A DNA stretch of 64,000 nt from Timema cristinae (GCA_039000515.1 JBCFYV010001001.1:5817993-5881992); one strand, 5' to 3'; shown: positions 23,284 to 35,250, counted from the first letter of the stretch. Notes: generated by a model not told the origin, from the sequence alone. A program made the numbers and translations.

Positions 23284-23557
23284 TAGAGTAATTAGTACAT
23301 AAGCGTATAATCCAAACGGGTAGTGAGACGTGGTGTTAAAAAAAAATTTCAACTCATACGTGCACAAATAAGGTTTTGCCACCACTGAGTATATAGCACA
23401 TATATATGTATATACAAACATATATGTATATACATATATATGTGCTATATACTCAGTGGTGGCAAAACCTTATTTGTGCACGTATGAGTTGAAATTTTTT
23501 TTTAACACCACGTCTCACTACCCGTTTGGATTATACGCTTATGTACTAATTACTCTA
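23284..23557. repeat. 137-bp-arm near-perfect palindrome containing inverted SINE tails
   Basis: Position i pairs with 46841-i; I checked the arms from 23284 to about 23415 against 23426-23557 and they are identical. Only the innermost bases differ. The outer part of each arm is the 3' tail of SINE-B (AACGGGTAGTGAGACGTGG on the left), sharing the same private changes on both sides, so one arm was copied from the other. Confidence 0.9.
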
Positions 23558-23750
23558 ATGGTTTTAGGGATTGGGAAGGTTATATTCATAGGCAGTGTAC
23601 CCTACATTTGCGTGGAGGGAAAGTGGAAAACCATTTTGGAAAACCACCTTCAGTACACCCGACTGAGATTCGAACCTAGATCTCCCCGTCATCGACAGTC
23701 TAGCCTACTACAAGAATAGCATGTTAGACCACGCGACCACCGAAGTGGGT
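23501..23750 (-). repeat. SINE-B full-length copy overlapping palindrome right arm
   Basis: Minus-strand copy with head at 23690-23750 (TGGTCGCGTGGTCTAACATG), box B GGTTCGAATCTCAG, body, and the tail inside the palindrome (ATCCAAACGGGTAG, a variant of the usual stem). Confidence 0.85.
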
Positions 23751-25020
23751 TGTTGAATAATGAAAGTCCCTAGACGCTATTTTGAGAAGTTTTTGTCTGG
23801 AAACAATTTGAAACATTTCAAAAATTAGACGTTTTTCCAAGATATTTATTTGAATTGGTCTTCCCGAAAAGTGACCTTATAAAGTTTACGGTTGACAAAA
23901 ACACTATTTATAGCCCAAGATATGAATAATTGATTGCATCCTGATTGCGAATGGTCCAGATTGCAAACAGGTCAACATTCATCCAAAATTGCGAACAAAC
24001 CCAAAATTTTAATGGCCACCTAAATATCCCATTTCCATATTGCGAACAAGTAAAAGAACATCTCGCGGAATTCCTACGTGAGGGTGGTAACAGAGGTAGC
24101 AGGTGTTACTGGCAGTACCCGACTGACCGAGCTTAACCTAGCCTAACCCAACCTTACCTAACCTAGAAATACTCGTGTATATAATTTGGTTAAATTAAGA
24201 CTGACGAGGCTGAAAGAACGTACTACTGCTGGGCCCTCATGGGCCGCTCCTATTATCAAATTAAAACAGTTGTCTAACTCTAAATAAAATTTACTATTAG
24301 CATAATCTAGTTTTAGGGTTTACAATTCTAAAAATATTTTATATGCCGATTTTACAAGGATGGAGACATGGATACATTGCTTTGGTGCCATTTTAGAACA
24401 AAAATAAACTATTTTAAAGAAAAACTGCTTTAAAAGAAGATGGTATGTGATTGTCGTGCAACTATTCTAAAAAAAATGCCAGAGAAAAGTCCAAACAAAC
24501 CAAATCAATACTCTGATGCCAACTAAACTGAAATAAGGCCGGATTTCAAGAATTTGGGATAAAAAATGCCAATCTATCAATCTGTCGAAGGGTTCGCAAC
24601 ATACCTCACAAGACGGCCATGACATGGCAGTGTCGCCAACGCATTACTCTAAATCTAATATACAACTAGAAAACTAAACTTGCATCACAAAATATACTCC
24701 ATGAATGGCGAGACCAAATCAAAAAGATTTTGTCCAAAAGGTTTAAATAAAATGAATGCGCTAACAGAGACCATAAACTGGGCTATATTGTTTTTTCGAA
24801 TGATTTTCTAACTGATTGAACCACCCCAGGGATGTTTAAATGAGTTTTAAAATGTTTTAATAACCTTTTTGTAGGGAAACAATTTTTACCCTGTTGATTA
24901 ACATATTTTTTTATTAAATAAATATTGTTAGGGACATTGCCATTGCGATACAAAAATACCATCATATTTGTTGAAGTTTTAATAATATATTTATAATACA
25001 CATATTATCATAAAGCTATT
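23751..25020. other. No gene seen; short CCTAA-like run
   Basis: At 24132-24168 there is a degenerate run of CCTAA/CCTA units (CTTAACCTAGCCTAACCCAA then CCTTACCTAACCTA). The arthropod telomere repeat is CCTAA/TTAGG, but dispersed runs of this kind are also common away from telomeres. Confidence 0.4.
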
Positions 25021-25024
25021 TTCG

Positions 25025-25255
25025 TGCCAATGAAGATGCTACGGGAGGTTCTCGAAAATGTTTATTTTAGAAAAAAAAAAGTGGCAAGAGATGTTCCCAA
25101 CAAGGTTTATTTTCGAGCAAAAATGCTATTGGAGGTTGCCAACAATGTTTATTTTCGAACAAAAATACAATGGGAAGTCATCAACAATGTTTATTTTAGA
25201 ATAAAAATAAAAATTCTAAGGGAGGCTCCCAGCAAGGTTTATTTTAGAACATAAG
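25025..25255 (+). repeat. In-frame minisatellite of 42-48 bp units
   Basis: The motif GTTTATTTT recurs at 25060, 25105, 25147, 25189 and 25237. Spacings are 45, 42, 42 and 48 bp, all multiples of three, and the plus-strand frame stays open through all units with a repeated VYFR core (ENVYFRKKK, NKVYFRAKM, NNVYFRTKI, NNVYFRIKI, SKVYFRT). No ATG-anchored gene or known domain. It may be an ordinary minisatellite. Confidence 0.6.
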
Positions 25256-25365
25256 TGTGTTATTCAAGAGAGTACAGATGGTTATCCAACAATAAGATAA
25301 AACAGAACGTTTACAACACTAATCAGAACTCGCGTTAATAAATCAACAAAATAGCAGCCAGTTTT

Positions 25366-25605
25366 CTGTGGCCGAATTGTAAAAAGCGTCACTTTAATGT
25401 TAGACTGCCCGCTAATGATGGGGAGATTGGGGTTGTAATCCTGCTCGAGTCTATTGAGGTTTTTTTTTAATGGTTTCCTACTCTCCTTTCAAGCAAATGC
25501 GGGTATATTACCTATAAAATGCTTCATTCCTCATCCCCATCCAATTAGAGTAATTATCATATATCCGTATAACCTGAACAGGTAGTAAGACGCGGCGATA
25601 AAAAA
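25366..25605 (+). repeat. SINE-B copy with altered tail stem
   Basis: Head (GTGGCCGAATTGTAAAAAGC), box B-like GGGGTTGTAATCC, body with TAATGGTTTCCTACTC, and tail AACCTGAACAGGTAGTAAGA followed by CGCGGCGA. Stem form is ACCT/AGGT. Confidence 0.75.
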
Positions 25606-26960
25606 AATTAGTAAAACATTTATATGAGCTTTAACCACCTACGATACACATCAGTAATAAATAAACAGCGGTTGTTTAAAACAAAAGTCCACACTCTTGT
25701 ATGCAGTTTGTTTTAAATTATGTTCAAATATTTATTTTTGAAATGTTCCAGTTTGAATTTTTTGGCTTGTTTGTAGAACATTTGGAGGGAACCATTTACT
25801 TAACAAACGCAGTATTAGTTGAAAATTTGAATGTGTTAAAGTTGAAGCTATATTAGATCGATAGCATGATTTTTACTACTTGTTAAATCTGCTTAAAAAG
25901 GTATTTTTCATGATTACAGAATGATTATTTGAAAATTATATATATTTAACAGTTTATAAAAAATGCATTCTAAAATAGTCCATTGATGCAAAATTTTCAA
26001 AAATTAAAGAAATAAATAGTTTTAAAAGTACTCGAGATAAATTTGATTTAGAAAAATATTCATTTAAATCCTTTTTAACTACGCTGTATAGGTATATATT
26101 AAATTAAATTAACTTTAATTAACCATAAAATAATCTGCTAATATAATAAATACACAATAATATGGGGCATACAATAGATAGGTATTATACTAGATTATAA
26201 TTATTTATAATTTATATTTTGGGGTGTTGTATTGTTAAAACTTTCATGATAATCAAGTTTAATCTTTAAAAACTTTTATTGATTATTTTGTCAAACAAAA
26301 CGCTTTGGTATTTTACAAAGTTACTTTTTTTATCGAATAAGGAAAATATAGCTTGCTATTAACTTGAATCAGAAACGTCAACACCCATTGTTGTTCCAAG
26401 TTTTGTCATTGTTGAGCCACCGCGCACGGAAGATCGATCGCTCGGTCTACATAAACAACATTCTAACTTGTGCTAGGTAACAAACATGCCATGACCTTAC
26501 TCACCATAGTGTAGATTGCGCTGGCATAACTCCCCTTTCTGACAGAGCGCCAACAGCAGCAAGACTGGAGGATGGCCATAGAGATTTTCCTTAAGAAGGT
26601 TAGGTTATTATTCTTCAGGGTTCAGCATTTTCTTTTCTTCGGTATAGTCACATTATTCAGTTGTAATCTTCTTGGACAGTCACGTCTTAACAGTCAATAT
26701 ACGAATGGGATTACTTCTAAAACTCGTAATTCGTAATGTATTTTCCTGGTGAAACAAATAATAGTTCGATTTTTAAACTGTCCTTGAAGTTTACTTTGAG
26801 CTAAAGTCTACATATTTTTTCAATATATTAATAATGTCGAAGAGAGCCAAAATGTTCCTTTGAGATTTAAATAATATTGAGGAAATTAATTAAGCCTGTT
26901 CCAATAAACAGACTCAATATTATAATATAAGTTTGTAGATTAATTACATTTACCGTAGTA
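25606..26960. other. No gene seen; one GC-richer patch
   Basis: Mostly AT-rich; 26380-26600 is GC-richer (ACCGCGCACGGAAGATCGAT and GCGCCAACAGCAGC) but contains no exon that I recognise. Confidence 0.35.
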
Positions 26961-26969
26961 AATGGTAAG

Positions 26970-27201
26970 GTGTCGCGACCAGACGTTCTGTTTCTCTTGA
27001 GTAGTCACGTGGGTCCGCGTGAGTGACGTACCAGTCGTCGTGTGACGTCACACATCCTCTCTTCGCGGGTTCCGTCCCCCAACTAGACCATCCCGTCAAA
27101 TGAAACAGAAGGGGATGGAGTAAAGACACCGGTAACCGAATAAACCCCTCTTATGCGCATGCTCGCTTGTCGCGGCGGCGGCAGGTGGTTGTCATGCTGT
27201 T
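26970..27201. promoter_or_regulatory. CpG-rich island with promoter-like motifs
   Basis: A roughly 230-bp patch much richer in CpG than its surroundings. It contains GTCACGTG (E-box) at about 27004, GTGACGTAC near 27023, a perfect CRE palindrome TGACGTCA at about 27042, TATGCGCATGCTCGC near 27152 (NRF1-like), and a GCGGCGGCGG run near 27171. Such clustering is typical of a broad animal promoter. I found no first coding exon on either side, so the transcript it might serve is unknown. GGCAGGTGGTT near 27181 could be a splice donor; this is only suggestive. Confidence 0.45.
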
Positions 27202-27549
27202 TTTGAAAATAGAATAAAGTAAAGGAGAAGAGGTGGAAGGGGAATTTCAGAAGAGGGTTCTGGGCGTAATCTGATTTATATACCGCTTTTATTGCTTTGA
27301 AAAATTGGCCTTTGAATGAACTATGGTAAGACTATCTAGTAAGAAGACATTTTTAAAAATACAAACATATTTGTTTCAGGCCAGCATTGATATTATTTTC
27401 GTTTAAAAATATATTATATAGGCATCGATATTATCTATAAAATGTGGAAGCAGCGGATCACATGGTGTAACATATAAATATATGAAAATTTGTGACTGCC
27501 CAAAATATTTCTTCCTGTCTTGATCTGTCTGTACTGTGTTTACTCAAAC
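27202..27549. other. No gene seen
   Basis: AT-rich sequence between the CpG-rich island and a SINE-B fragment. Confidence 0.35.
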
Positions 27550-27675
27550 AGATTTCCACCCTACTTCCACGCAAATGAGGGTGTATTACCTCTTGAAATG
27601 CTTCCTCCTCCACCTTTACCCCATTGGAGTGATTATAAATTGAACAAGTAGTAAGACGCGGTGATAAAAAATAAT
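27550..27675 (+). repeat. SINE-B 3' half
   Basis: Body (TTTCCACCCTACTTCCACGC) and a shortened tail (GAACAAGTAGTAAGACGCGG then TGATAAA). Head absent. Confidence 0.65.
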
Positions 27676-27888
27676 TCAGAAATGTAAACTCGCTCTCTGC
27701 TGGAAAACTATTTTGATCTTTGTGACCTCAGTGGTCATGTCCTCAAAGCTCTCACACTCCATTTATCGTCCAGTTTTATGTTTCAAGGAGACAGACCTAC
27801 ATTTGATGATTTGTAAACAAGTGTTTATGTGGCGTTTACGAGATAAATGAAGACAGTGTTCGAAAACCTTATATAAAGTCTGTTCAGC

Positions 27889-27986
27889 GTAGGAATTGTT
27901 TTCTGAAAGGCCTTTTCTCCTACCAGAAATCTATTATATAGTAGGATATTGGTAGGAAAAATGACCTTTCAGAGAATAATTCCTAC
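27889..27986. mobile_element. Short fold-back MITE-like element
   Basis: Arms 27889-27924 and 27951-27986 are inverted copies (31 of 36 bases match; ends GTAGGAATT) around a 26-bp loop. The element can form a near-complete hairpin. No transposase; the superfamily cannot be told from this short piece. Confidence 0.55.
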
Positions 27987-28009
27987 CGTGAATGGGGACC
28001 GTAATTTTG

Positions 28010-28220
28010 TTTTATCACTGCGTCTCCTTATTCATTCAGGTTAAACACATACTTACTAATTTAGCTAATGTGTCAGGGATGAGTAAGGTTAAATTTAGAG
28101 GAAGTGTACCTACATTTGCGTAGAGAGATAGTGGGAAAATTATCTAATAAAAAACAAACTCACTACACCCTACCGGGTTTGTAATCCCTATCTCCATGTC
28201 ATCGACATCAGTTTATCCTG
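28010..28220 (-). repeat. SINE-B copy, partly truncated head
   Basis: Minus-strand copy: tail ATTCATTCAGGTTAAACAC near 28030, body near 28085-28145 (AAATTTAGAGGAAGTGTACC), and box B-like region near 28175. The head near 28200-28220 is partial. Confidence 0.65.
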
Positions 28221-28235
28221 AACTTTTCAAAAAAA

Positions 28236-28477
28236 AGATCCCATTTTTTATAACGACAAACTTTCGCGTACCTACCTGGATCTAATAGGCGTTGGGGAGG
28301 AAAAGGCATATTTTAATTTTTTTTATCAAGATTAAAAATATATTGAATATAATTTAACAAAAAACGTATCTATCTTTCATGATAAGAGGTGGGCTAGGGA
28401 AGGGTGCGCTTATTTCGGTTTCTGTTGATGACGTCATTGACAATGCGAGGTCATTTTCAGGTTCAAGAAGATCGACA

Positions 28478-28516
<39 letters not shown>

Positions 28517-29240
28517 GTAGTTTGTTTCCAAATTTGGGTTTTGATTCTTATCATCACCGTAAATCCAACTTCACGAAGATATGAAAAGGAAGCAGCACCT
28601 TCAAAGCTTCTGTAAAAATAATTAGATAAGTTCGTTAAACAGACAGCAAGAACTTCAATCAATAATTTTTATTTATTAATAATATATAATAATAATAATA
28701 GGCAACAAAATACTTTTTAAAAAGGGTCTTAAATTTATTCTAATATTTATGTCATATAATTTTGATAGCACGTTTAATTAATGATCTATATAAACATTTA
28801 ACACTAGTTATGTTTTACCGCGTGCTTTATTAATAAGTATTATCAGCTATGCCACGAAAAAAGTGCCTTTATTTTGTGATCGTGTTTCTTCCATTGAGAA
28901 TGTATTGTCCATCTGGCAACAGGCGGCCACCGTATGTGGACAAATTTGGGATTTTTGACAAATGGTGAAATTTTTTTTGTTTTTTAAATAAAATTGTGTG
29001 AATTGATTTTTAATTTTTATTTTCCTGAGTACTTATTTTTTCACTAGAAGGTTTTGAATTAAATTAACCAGAATTTATCAAATTTATGAATACATATTCA
29101 TTGTAATTATTTAGGTTGAAATAATTGAATATGAATGTACAGTGTAACATGAATTTAAGTTAATTATCGCCGATTTCAGCATGGTTTTCATATTTAACTG
29201 GGGGTTAGAGGATGGACTGGCATCCAATTCTCAGAAGATG
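28236..29240. other. No gene seen; TTA microsatellite
   Basis: A (TTA)n run of about 12 units lies at 28480-28516. Otherwise AT-rich. Confidence 0.4.
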
Positions 29241-29290
29241 GTGCTAGATGACTTCTCTTTAACCATTTGATCACCTAAGCGGGTCGTGGA
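29241..29290 (-). repeat. SINE-B head fragment
   Basis: Reverse complement reads GACCCGCTTAGGTGATCAAA then TGGTTAAAGAGAAGTC, like the start of SINE-B. Body and tail are not attached. Confidence 0.45.
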
Positions 29291-30250
29291 TTGTAAACAA
29301 TTATATTTTTAATGAAAGTTCCCTTTCATAATCGTGATTGCAGGAGATATGTATTTAACAAAAATATAGTAGCGCTTGGATTGTATGAAAAATGCCTACA
29401 CCTCAGAGAAAAAAATGTATCGTCAAAAAAAAATCTAACTCTAGACTTTGATAAATGTCGAAGTTTCATAACCCCTTGAAACCGAAAAAGTTGTTTTCGC
29501 GATGCTGACTGTCTGTCTGTCTTCTGTACCTCAGGCTAGAGCCGAAACTATTTTACCGATTGGGCTAAAACTTGGTATCTGGGGTTTACATAATTTCTCC
29601 CCTAGGGGTTTTTGGAATTAGATATCTAACCCTAAGTTTAAGGGTAGTTTTCCTTAAGAGAATAAAGAGAGAAAAAAAATTGCCTCAAAATTCGCTCTAA
29701 TAATTTTGACTACATTTTATATCTAGACACTGTTTATCAATATAAACAAGGTGGCAATTCTCCTTTTCTCATGAAAATTATTTTGAGTGTACTTGGCATG
29801 AGGGAAATTTTCCAATTTTCATATTTTTTCCACAACTATTCGAGATAAGAAATAACTTATCGTTGTAAAATTGTAGTATGTACTATTAAAAATAACATTC
29901 TTTTATTTGAAATATATTTTTATAAAACCAATAATTTCTGAGCTATAAGCAAATATATGTAGGTCTACTTTTTGATTCAGCTCTTTGAACAAGAATTAGA
30001 TTCTTATGTTCTTTGATGGACAAAGATGTTTCTCTTTTCTCAATGTTTCTGTAACAGGTCCTAGTTCCTAATGCCATAGAGTAAGTAACAGCATATCTTA
30101 TTTCATTTATGATCTTTGGTGTAGTGTTTCTACAACAATGTATAGACCTATTATTTCGCTTCACAAATCATACGAGTTATTAGTAAATGTATATTTTAAT
30201 TTAAAAGAGGGAGAAATTCTGTGCAGTGCAACGTATTTGTGTGTGTGTGT
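29291..30250. other. No gene seen; repeat-like block
   Basis: The stretch 29490-29830 (GCTAGAGCCGAAACTATTTT, then CCTAAGTTTAAGGGTAGTTT) resembles, in inverse orientation, the array at 10-11 kb. No exon identified. Confidence 0.35.
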
Positions 30251-30300
30251 GCACCGCGTCTTACTACCCGTTCGGGTTAAACGCATATTTACACTAACGA
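30251..30300 (-). repeat. SINE-A tail fragment next to GT repeat
   Basis: CACCGCGTCTTACTACCCGT then TCGGGTT is a near-perfect shared tail on the minus strand, joined to a (GT)n run (30238-30251). Nothing upstream remains, so it is a very short 5'-truncated insertion or a scrap. Confidence 0.7.
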
Positions 30301-30726
30301 GATAGAAGTGAGTAGTAACACAGAGAAACATAATATCTTCTCCAATCTGACCTGCAATCATTTTTTGTGGAAATTGGGGAAAAAAATCCGTGGTAAACAG
30401 ACCATCTAGACTATCTGGCAAAAACCACATAATGTTCAAGAGCGATGTCAGTACATACAACACATTCTAACAAGGTTATTGGATGGTTTAACAATGCTCT
30501 GCCCCTAAGTGGACAATTTCTCTCCAGCCCCAGCCAACATAAGCCCCGTACAAGGGGTGTTTGGGGCCTACTTCAGCTCTAATTACGAATTAAACAAAAC
30601 TGAAGATAAATCCGTGAGTCCTATAGTAAGGTTATGGTATGAAGGACCTTTAAGAAAATACAAACATTGATATCAATTTACTATATTATTAGTGTTATTT
30701 TATATGTATTCATATTATCTATAGGC

Positions 30727-30975
30727 CTATCAGCTTCAGTGGCTGCGTGGGCTAAGGAGTCAACTCTCGCAATAGACCAGACTACCGATGATGGGAGATC
30801 TGGGTTCGAATTTCAGTCGTTTGTACGGAAGTTCCCTGGTTGGTTTTCCACTCCCTCTCTTCACAAATACGAGTTCACTTCCTCTCAATTCAACCTTCCT
30901 CATCCCTAACATATTAGCGTAGTTAATACATATTCGTATAATCCAATCGAGTAGTAAGACGCGGTGCTGAAAAAT
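30727..30975 (+). repeat. SINE-B full-length copy
   Basis: Head (CTTCAGTGGCTGCGTGGGCT, then CAACTCTCGCAATAGACC), box B GGGTTCGAATTTCAG, body and tail (AATCCAATCGAGTAGTAAGA then CGCGGTGCT). The tail stem carries mismatches. Confidence 0.8.
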
Positions 30976-32019
30976 ACGCCAAAACTTGGAACACAATTTA
31001 ATGGTGTTAGCATAGTTTGCCGGATGTAGGTGTATAGGGATTTTGTATTACTTTTGGTTCAAACAAACTATATGTTAAGTTTGGGTGCTAAGTTTCCGAA
31101 CACCCAGTATATACCTACTCCATTTTAGGAATATAAAGTATACTTGGAAATTATGAATATGGTACTAATATTATATAATATATTTACTAAGAAATGGCCT
31201 TGTAATTAATTATTGTAGATTTCATTAAAGTTAAAACAGTGAAACATTTATGCCGGAGAACTTTTTTTTTAATAAGAGGATGTATTTGAATGTTTGTGAA
31301 GCGTAACTATTTAATCAAGAAAATATCTGAAACAAGATTTTTTTTAACTGAGAAAATCATTAAAAAAAATATAGTAAGAATTTAAATATTCTTAATAGAT
31401 TATTTGCTACTTTATATAGTTTCGAATAATATTATATAATAATGTTTAACTTAAATTAACAGAATTTCATACCTTACAGACCTAAAAATAAAGTTAAATA
31501 ATATTTAATTTACATAATTTACATTGTTGCTAAAATGGAAGTTTTATGTATTTGTGTAATCAATCAGAGTAGTACGATAGTGTTTCTAAGACATTAAAAT
31601 TACTGTACCCATGAACGTTAGTTCTCTTTTAATTAAATTCTAAATGGCAATAAAACCAAAACAATAAAGCAGTATAGTTAAAGTATTAAAGAAGCAAATT
31701 AAATTATCACCCTAAAGTAGTAAGTAGTTAGTGGATTTCAACTCTTCTATTAACAGAATAAAAAATGTAAATGTAATAAGCGTAGAAAAAAACCACAATG
31801 CCCAATTAATTAAAAGAAATTGAACATAAAATACAAAGTAGTCTGATACGCTAAGTAAAAAAAAAGAAGATATAACGAGCTTAAGAACCAAAGCTCTAAA
31901 AAATATAATCATCCATTTAGTTTAGAGGACATGCGCAACCCCCTTTTTTTAATTGCAAATGTTTTTAATCAATATTTTGTTTAACGTACTTGATAAACTA
32001 TTTAATAATAACAAAATAG
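30976..32019. other. No gene seen
   Basis: Very AT-rich; nothing recognised. Confidence 0.4.
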
Positions 32020-32230
32020 CCTACCCCTCATCGGTGGTCGCATGGTTTAACGCGTCACTCTAGTGTTAGATCAGATTGCTGATCGGGGTTCGAAACCCTG
32101 TTGGGTGTACTTAGGACATTTGAAAAAAAAAAGTTTTCTAATCTTCTTACCACAAATTTTGATACATTTCCTTTTAAATTATCCTTTCATCTTCCATTAT
32201 GCTTGTAGCTTGAATAGGTACTAGACTCAC
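32020..32230 (+). repeat. SINE-B copy, diverged
   Basis: Head (ATCGGTGGTCGCATGGTTTA, CGCGTCACTCTAGTGTTAG), box B GGGTTCGAAACCC, and a decayed body and tail (TTGAATAGGTACTAGAC). Confidence 0.65.
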
Positions 32231-33285
32231 AGTTCAATTATGCAATTGTATTAAGTTGTTCTTATCTGTGTCAAAAGTGTCGATAAGTATTACCCATTGA
32301 CTTTACTATTCTGGTAGTTTTTTATTTAAGGCAAGCACAGGGAAAAGCCTAGTGCTAGTTACTATATTTTTAGAAACAATTTCTTTTTTCGTGTGAGATA
32401 AATATAAACCACAAAATATTAGAGCACTTCAGTTTTATATTAAATTAATTGTAGATTTATGTATTCATTAGTTAAAATTACCAAACTGATGGTAACAGAT
32501 GTATGTTTTTATTCATGGGTTTTGAATTTACTTAGGAAATATTTGGGGGGAGGGGGCCGTAAGACAGTCCCAGCCCCCTAAGATTAAAAAAAAAACCAAG
32601 TGGGGGATCAAGCCCCTCCCGGCCCCCCTGTTCCGGAGCTCCTGTGGTCACTTGATTAAGAATATTGACGGTGTGGACGCGAATTTTATTTCTAAGCCCC
32701 AAGGACCACGAACCTACGGATACGGAGTCTGTAGAAAGGGTCTTAGTTGGAAAAAGGCCAGTCTTAGGGCATTTAATTGCAACCTTATTTCAGTTATACG
32801 TTTAACTTGGTTACGATAACATCTTTCAGAGCTGTTCGCGACTGTTTCCAAAGTGTTACTCTTGTGCAGCTTTGTAGTCAAATAGCTTGGTAAGATTTTA
32901 TTCATATATCTCAGTGGCGCCCGCAGAAATTTTTCTAGGAGGAGGGGCAAAATATATTCTACCGCCCATCCAAACACACACACACACACATGTGCGAGCA
33001 CTGGCGTTACTCTGGCACTGGAAAGATACTAAAACCATAGAAATTGAAAAGAACAGGGTTTTGTTTCAACCTGAATACAACTAGTAGACTTGAAAAAAAT
33101 AAACTCCATGGTGTGAGCGAGCGGTCGCCACCGTTAGTGAAGCTAATGCCAACATTTGCTGATATAGGGTGTCATGTGGTCAGCACAACGAACCCTATGG
33201 TCGTTAATATCAGTTTTATAGACCGAGGCTGCTACTTATTTATTCAAGTAGCTTCACGTTCGTCCTCACAAAGTTGAGTCCGACC
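32231..33285. other. Spacer with G-rich and C-rich repeat pieces
   Basis: G-rich and C-rich inverted blocks lie at 32545-32640. GTGGCGCCCGCAGAAATTTT at 32915-32934 with a purine-rich run after it resembles the piece at 22420-22490 in inverse orientation. A CA run lies at 32974-32990. No exon identified. Confidence 0.4.
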
Positions 33286-33289
33286 CTCG

Positions 33290-33390
33290 TCCCAGACCCA
33301 CTGCTTGATAAAAAAAAACTGGGAGCGAAACCAGGACTTCTAGATCTCTATCATTGAACTCTGACCACTAGACCATTGAGGCAATATCTT
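33290..33390 (-). repeat. tRNA-like sequence, probable SINE head
   Basis: Minus strand: TGCCTCAATGGTCTAGTGGT (box A-like) and GGTTTCGCTCCC (box B-like) at normal tRNA spacing. There is no intact acceptor stem, so a working tRNA is unlikely. Confidence 0.4.
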
Positions 33391-34458
33391 ATCAACTTTA
33401 AAAAAAAAGTCATACATAAAACAAATTAATTCTATTCATAGCTCTATAAATAATTTGTGCATCATAAATAAGACCTTAGCTTTGGATATATGGTGACATT
33501 ATCTAAAGGAATTAAGTGTAATAATTGAAGCGTAAATGATACAACTTTGTGGTGTTACGGGGAAGCAACATTTGTATCATTAAAATAATAAGCCTATTAG
33601 TATCGTAATCTGCGTTTCCTTAATCCTCTAAAGCGCGATGGAAACAGTAAAACCATTGTTCCGTCACTTATTCTATACACGAGTGACACAACTGGAACAG
33701 AAGAAGGACAAAGTATATACACAGTTCTCATAGGAAGGACATTACTGACGATTGGGAAAAAATACTAGGTTTTCTTTCATGTATTCATACACCAAGTAAT
33801 GATATCTGCAGCTGTCTTTCATGATAGATATTATCAATATCTATAAAGTACCAATATCAATGCTGACTGCAATAAAATAAGTTTGTATTTTTTGAAAGGT
33901 ATTTCCTATGAAAATTGAACTGTTACTGCATTCTCACTCGACTAGTTTGGCAATATCCATTGAAATAGAATTTTACAAAATACAAATATAACTTTTTGCT
34001 GTTAACATTATTATTATTTTGGTGTAATTTTATAGCTACTAATAATATATATCGAAAGGGACAGCTGAAGATCACGCGACTTGACGTATGAATACGTGAA
34101 AGTGGTCTTAGTATCGTTTCTAGTTGTCAGATAAGGAAGATACTAAGGAAATTGAAAGTTGGACAATATAAGCCATCAAATCCCTATTCGATTTATTCTA
34201 TCTAATCAATCCAACTAGTCGAGATATCAAAAATCCCCTTTTTTATTCCCTTATTTTAAAAAAGCCCACCGGCTAAGCTTAATTTTTTCGTTTGATTAAA
34301 TATTAATTTAAAACGTATTTTTAAAACTGTCAGAGCACATCAGTACAATATAAAACGGCTTTATGAAGTGACGTAAAAAAAAAATTATCCCAGTCTTTGG
34401 TGGTAAATTATATTAAAATTTTAAAATGAGATTCTCGGTATTTTATTTTATTTCCTCT
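33391..34458. other. Spacer with dispersed repeat similar to 1.1 and 6.4 kb
   Basis: 33795-33875 resembles 1075-1150 and 34060-34135 resembles 6395-6465. The two parts may be ends of one longer repeat. No gene found. Confidence 0.4.
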
Positions 34459-34500
34459 AAGCCCACTTCGGTGAGCGAATGATCTAAAGAAGACGTGTCA
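34459..34500 (+). repeat. SINE-B head scrap
   Basis: GCCCACTTCGGTGAGCGAAT then GATCTAAAGAAGACGTGTCA matches the SINE-B start; the rest is absent. Confidence 0.45.
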
Positions 34501-35250
34501 AAATTCGTTTGATCATATAAGAACCACATTGAACATTGAAAAATAAAAATCTGAGTTGTCATTTCTCTAAAGTAAAAGTAATTAAGTATATTTTATTAAA
34601 AAAATGAAAAAAGTAGGCCCTTGTATGTAAAACATTAAGACAAACTTTTTTTTTACCAAAAATTTCATATCTTTTATTTGCAACAATGGTGTTATTGTTG
34701 GGCTAATTTACTTTCCTAATTGTTGACAAATGTGTGTCCGTAAGCCGAGATTTATCAGGTGTTTGGTTCCATTTAATGTGAGAAAACAGCTGTTAGCATA
34801 CGTATTTTACGCTACTAAACATTACACATATTTGTCGCGCCAATTCAACAATTTTTGGGTATTGGTCGTTTTTAAGAAAAGAGTCACCCAGCGCGGTAAC
34901 TCTTGGTGTCACCTACCCCCATGAACCTATTTCCATACCAGACCATACAGAAGGCTTAGTAATATTTTTTTGTACAAGTGTTACTAATAAATCGTAATTC
35001 CCGTACATCACTTATCGTAATGACATTCGTAGAGGCATGAACAACTTGTAAAATTAAAATTACACTTTTAAATTACAATATCAGTCTAAAAAGCTAAGTA
35101 TATTTACATTTACATAGTTGTATGTGGCTAAAGTGAGAATTATATAGGAAAACAATATAATTCGAAGTAAAGACATCAAAATTAGCTTCATTTTAACTTG
35201 TTAAACTTCGCCGTTACACGAGATACATTATAAAAATTAGGGTTGTCTAA
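34501..35250. other. No gene seen
   Basis: AT-rich; nothing recognised. Confidence 0.4.

Noticed and set aside
23176..23719. Pair of similar small proteins on opposite strands
   Set aside because: Their similarity is a by-product of the palindrome containing SINE tails.
28354..28662. Open frames through the TTA microsatellite
   Set aside because: Poly-isoleucine stretches come from the repeat; no flanking domain.
30161..30463. 100-codon open frame on the minus strand
   Set aside because: It overlaps a SINE tail scrap and a GT repeat, and the remaining sequence matches no family I know.
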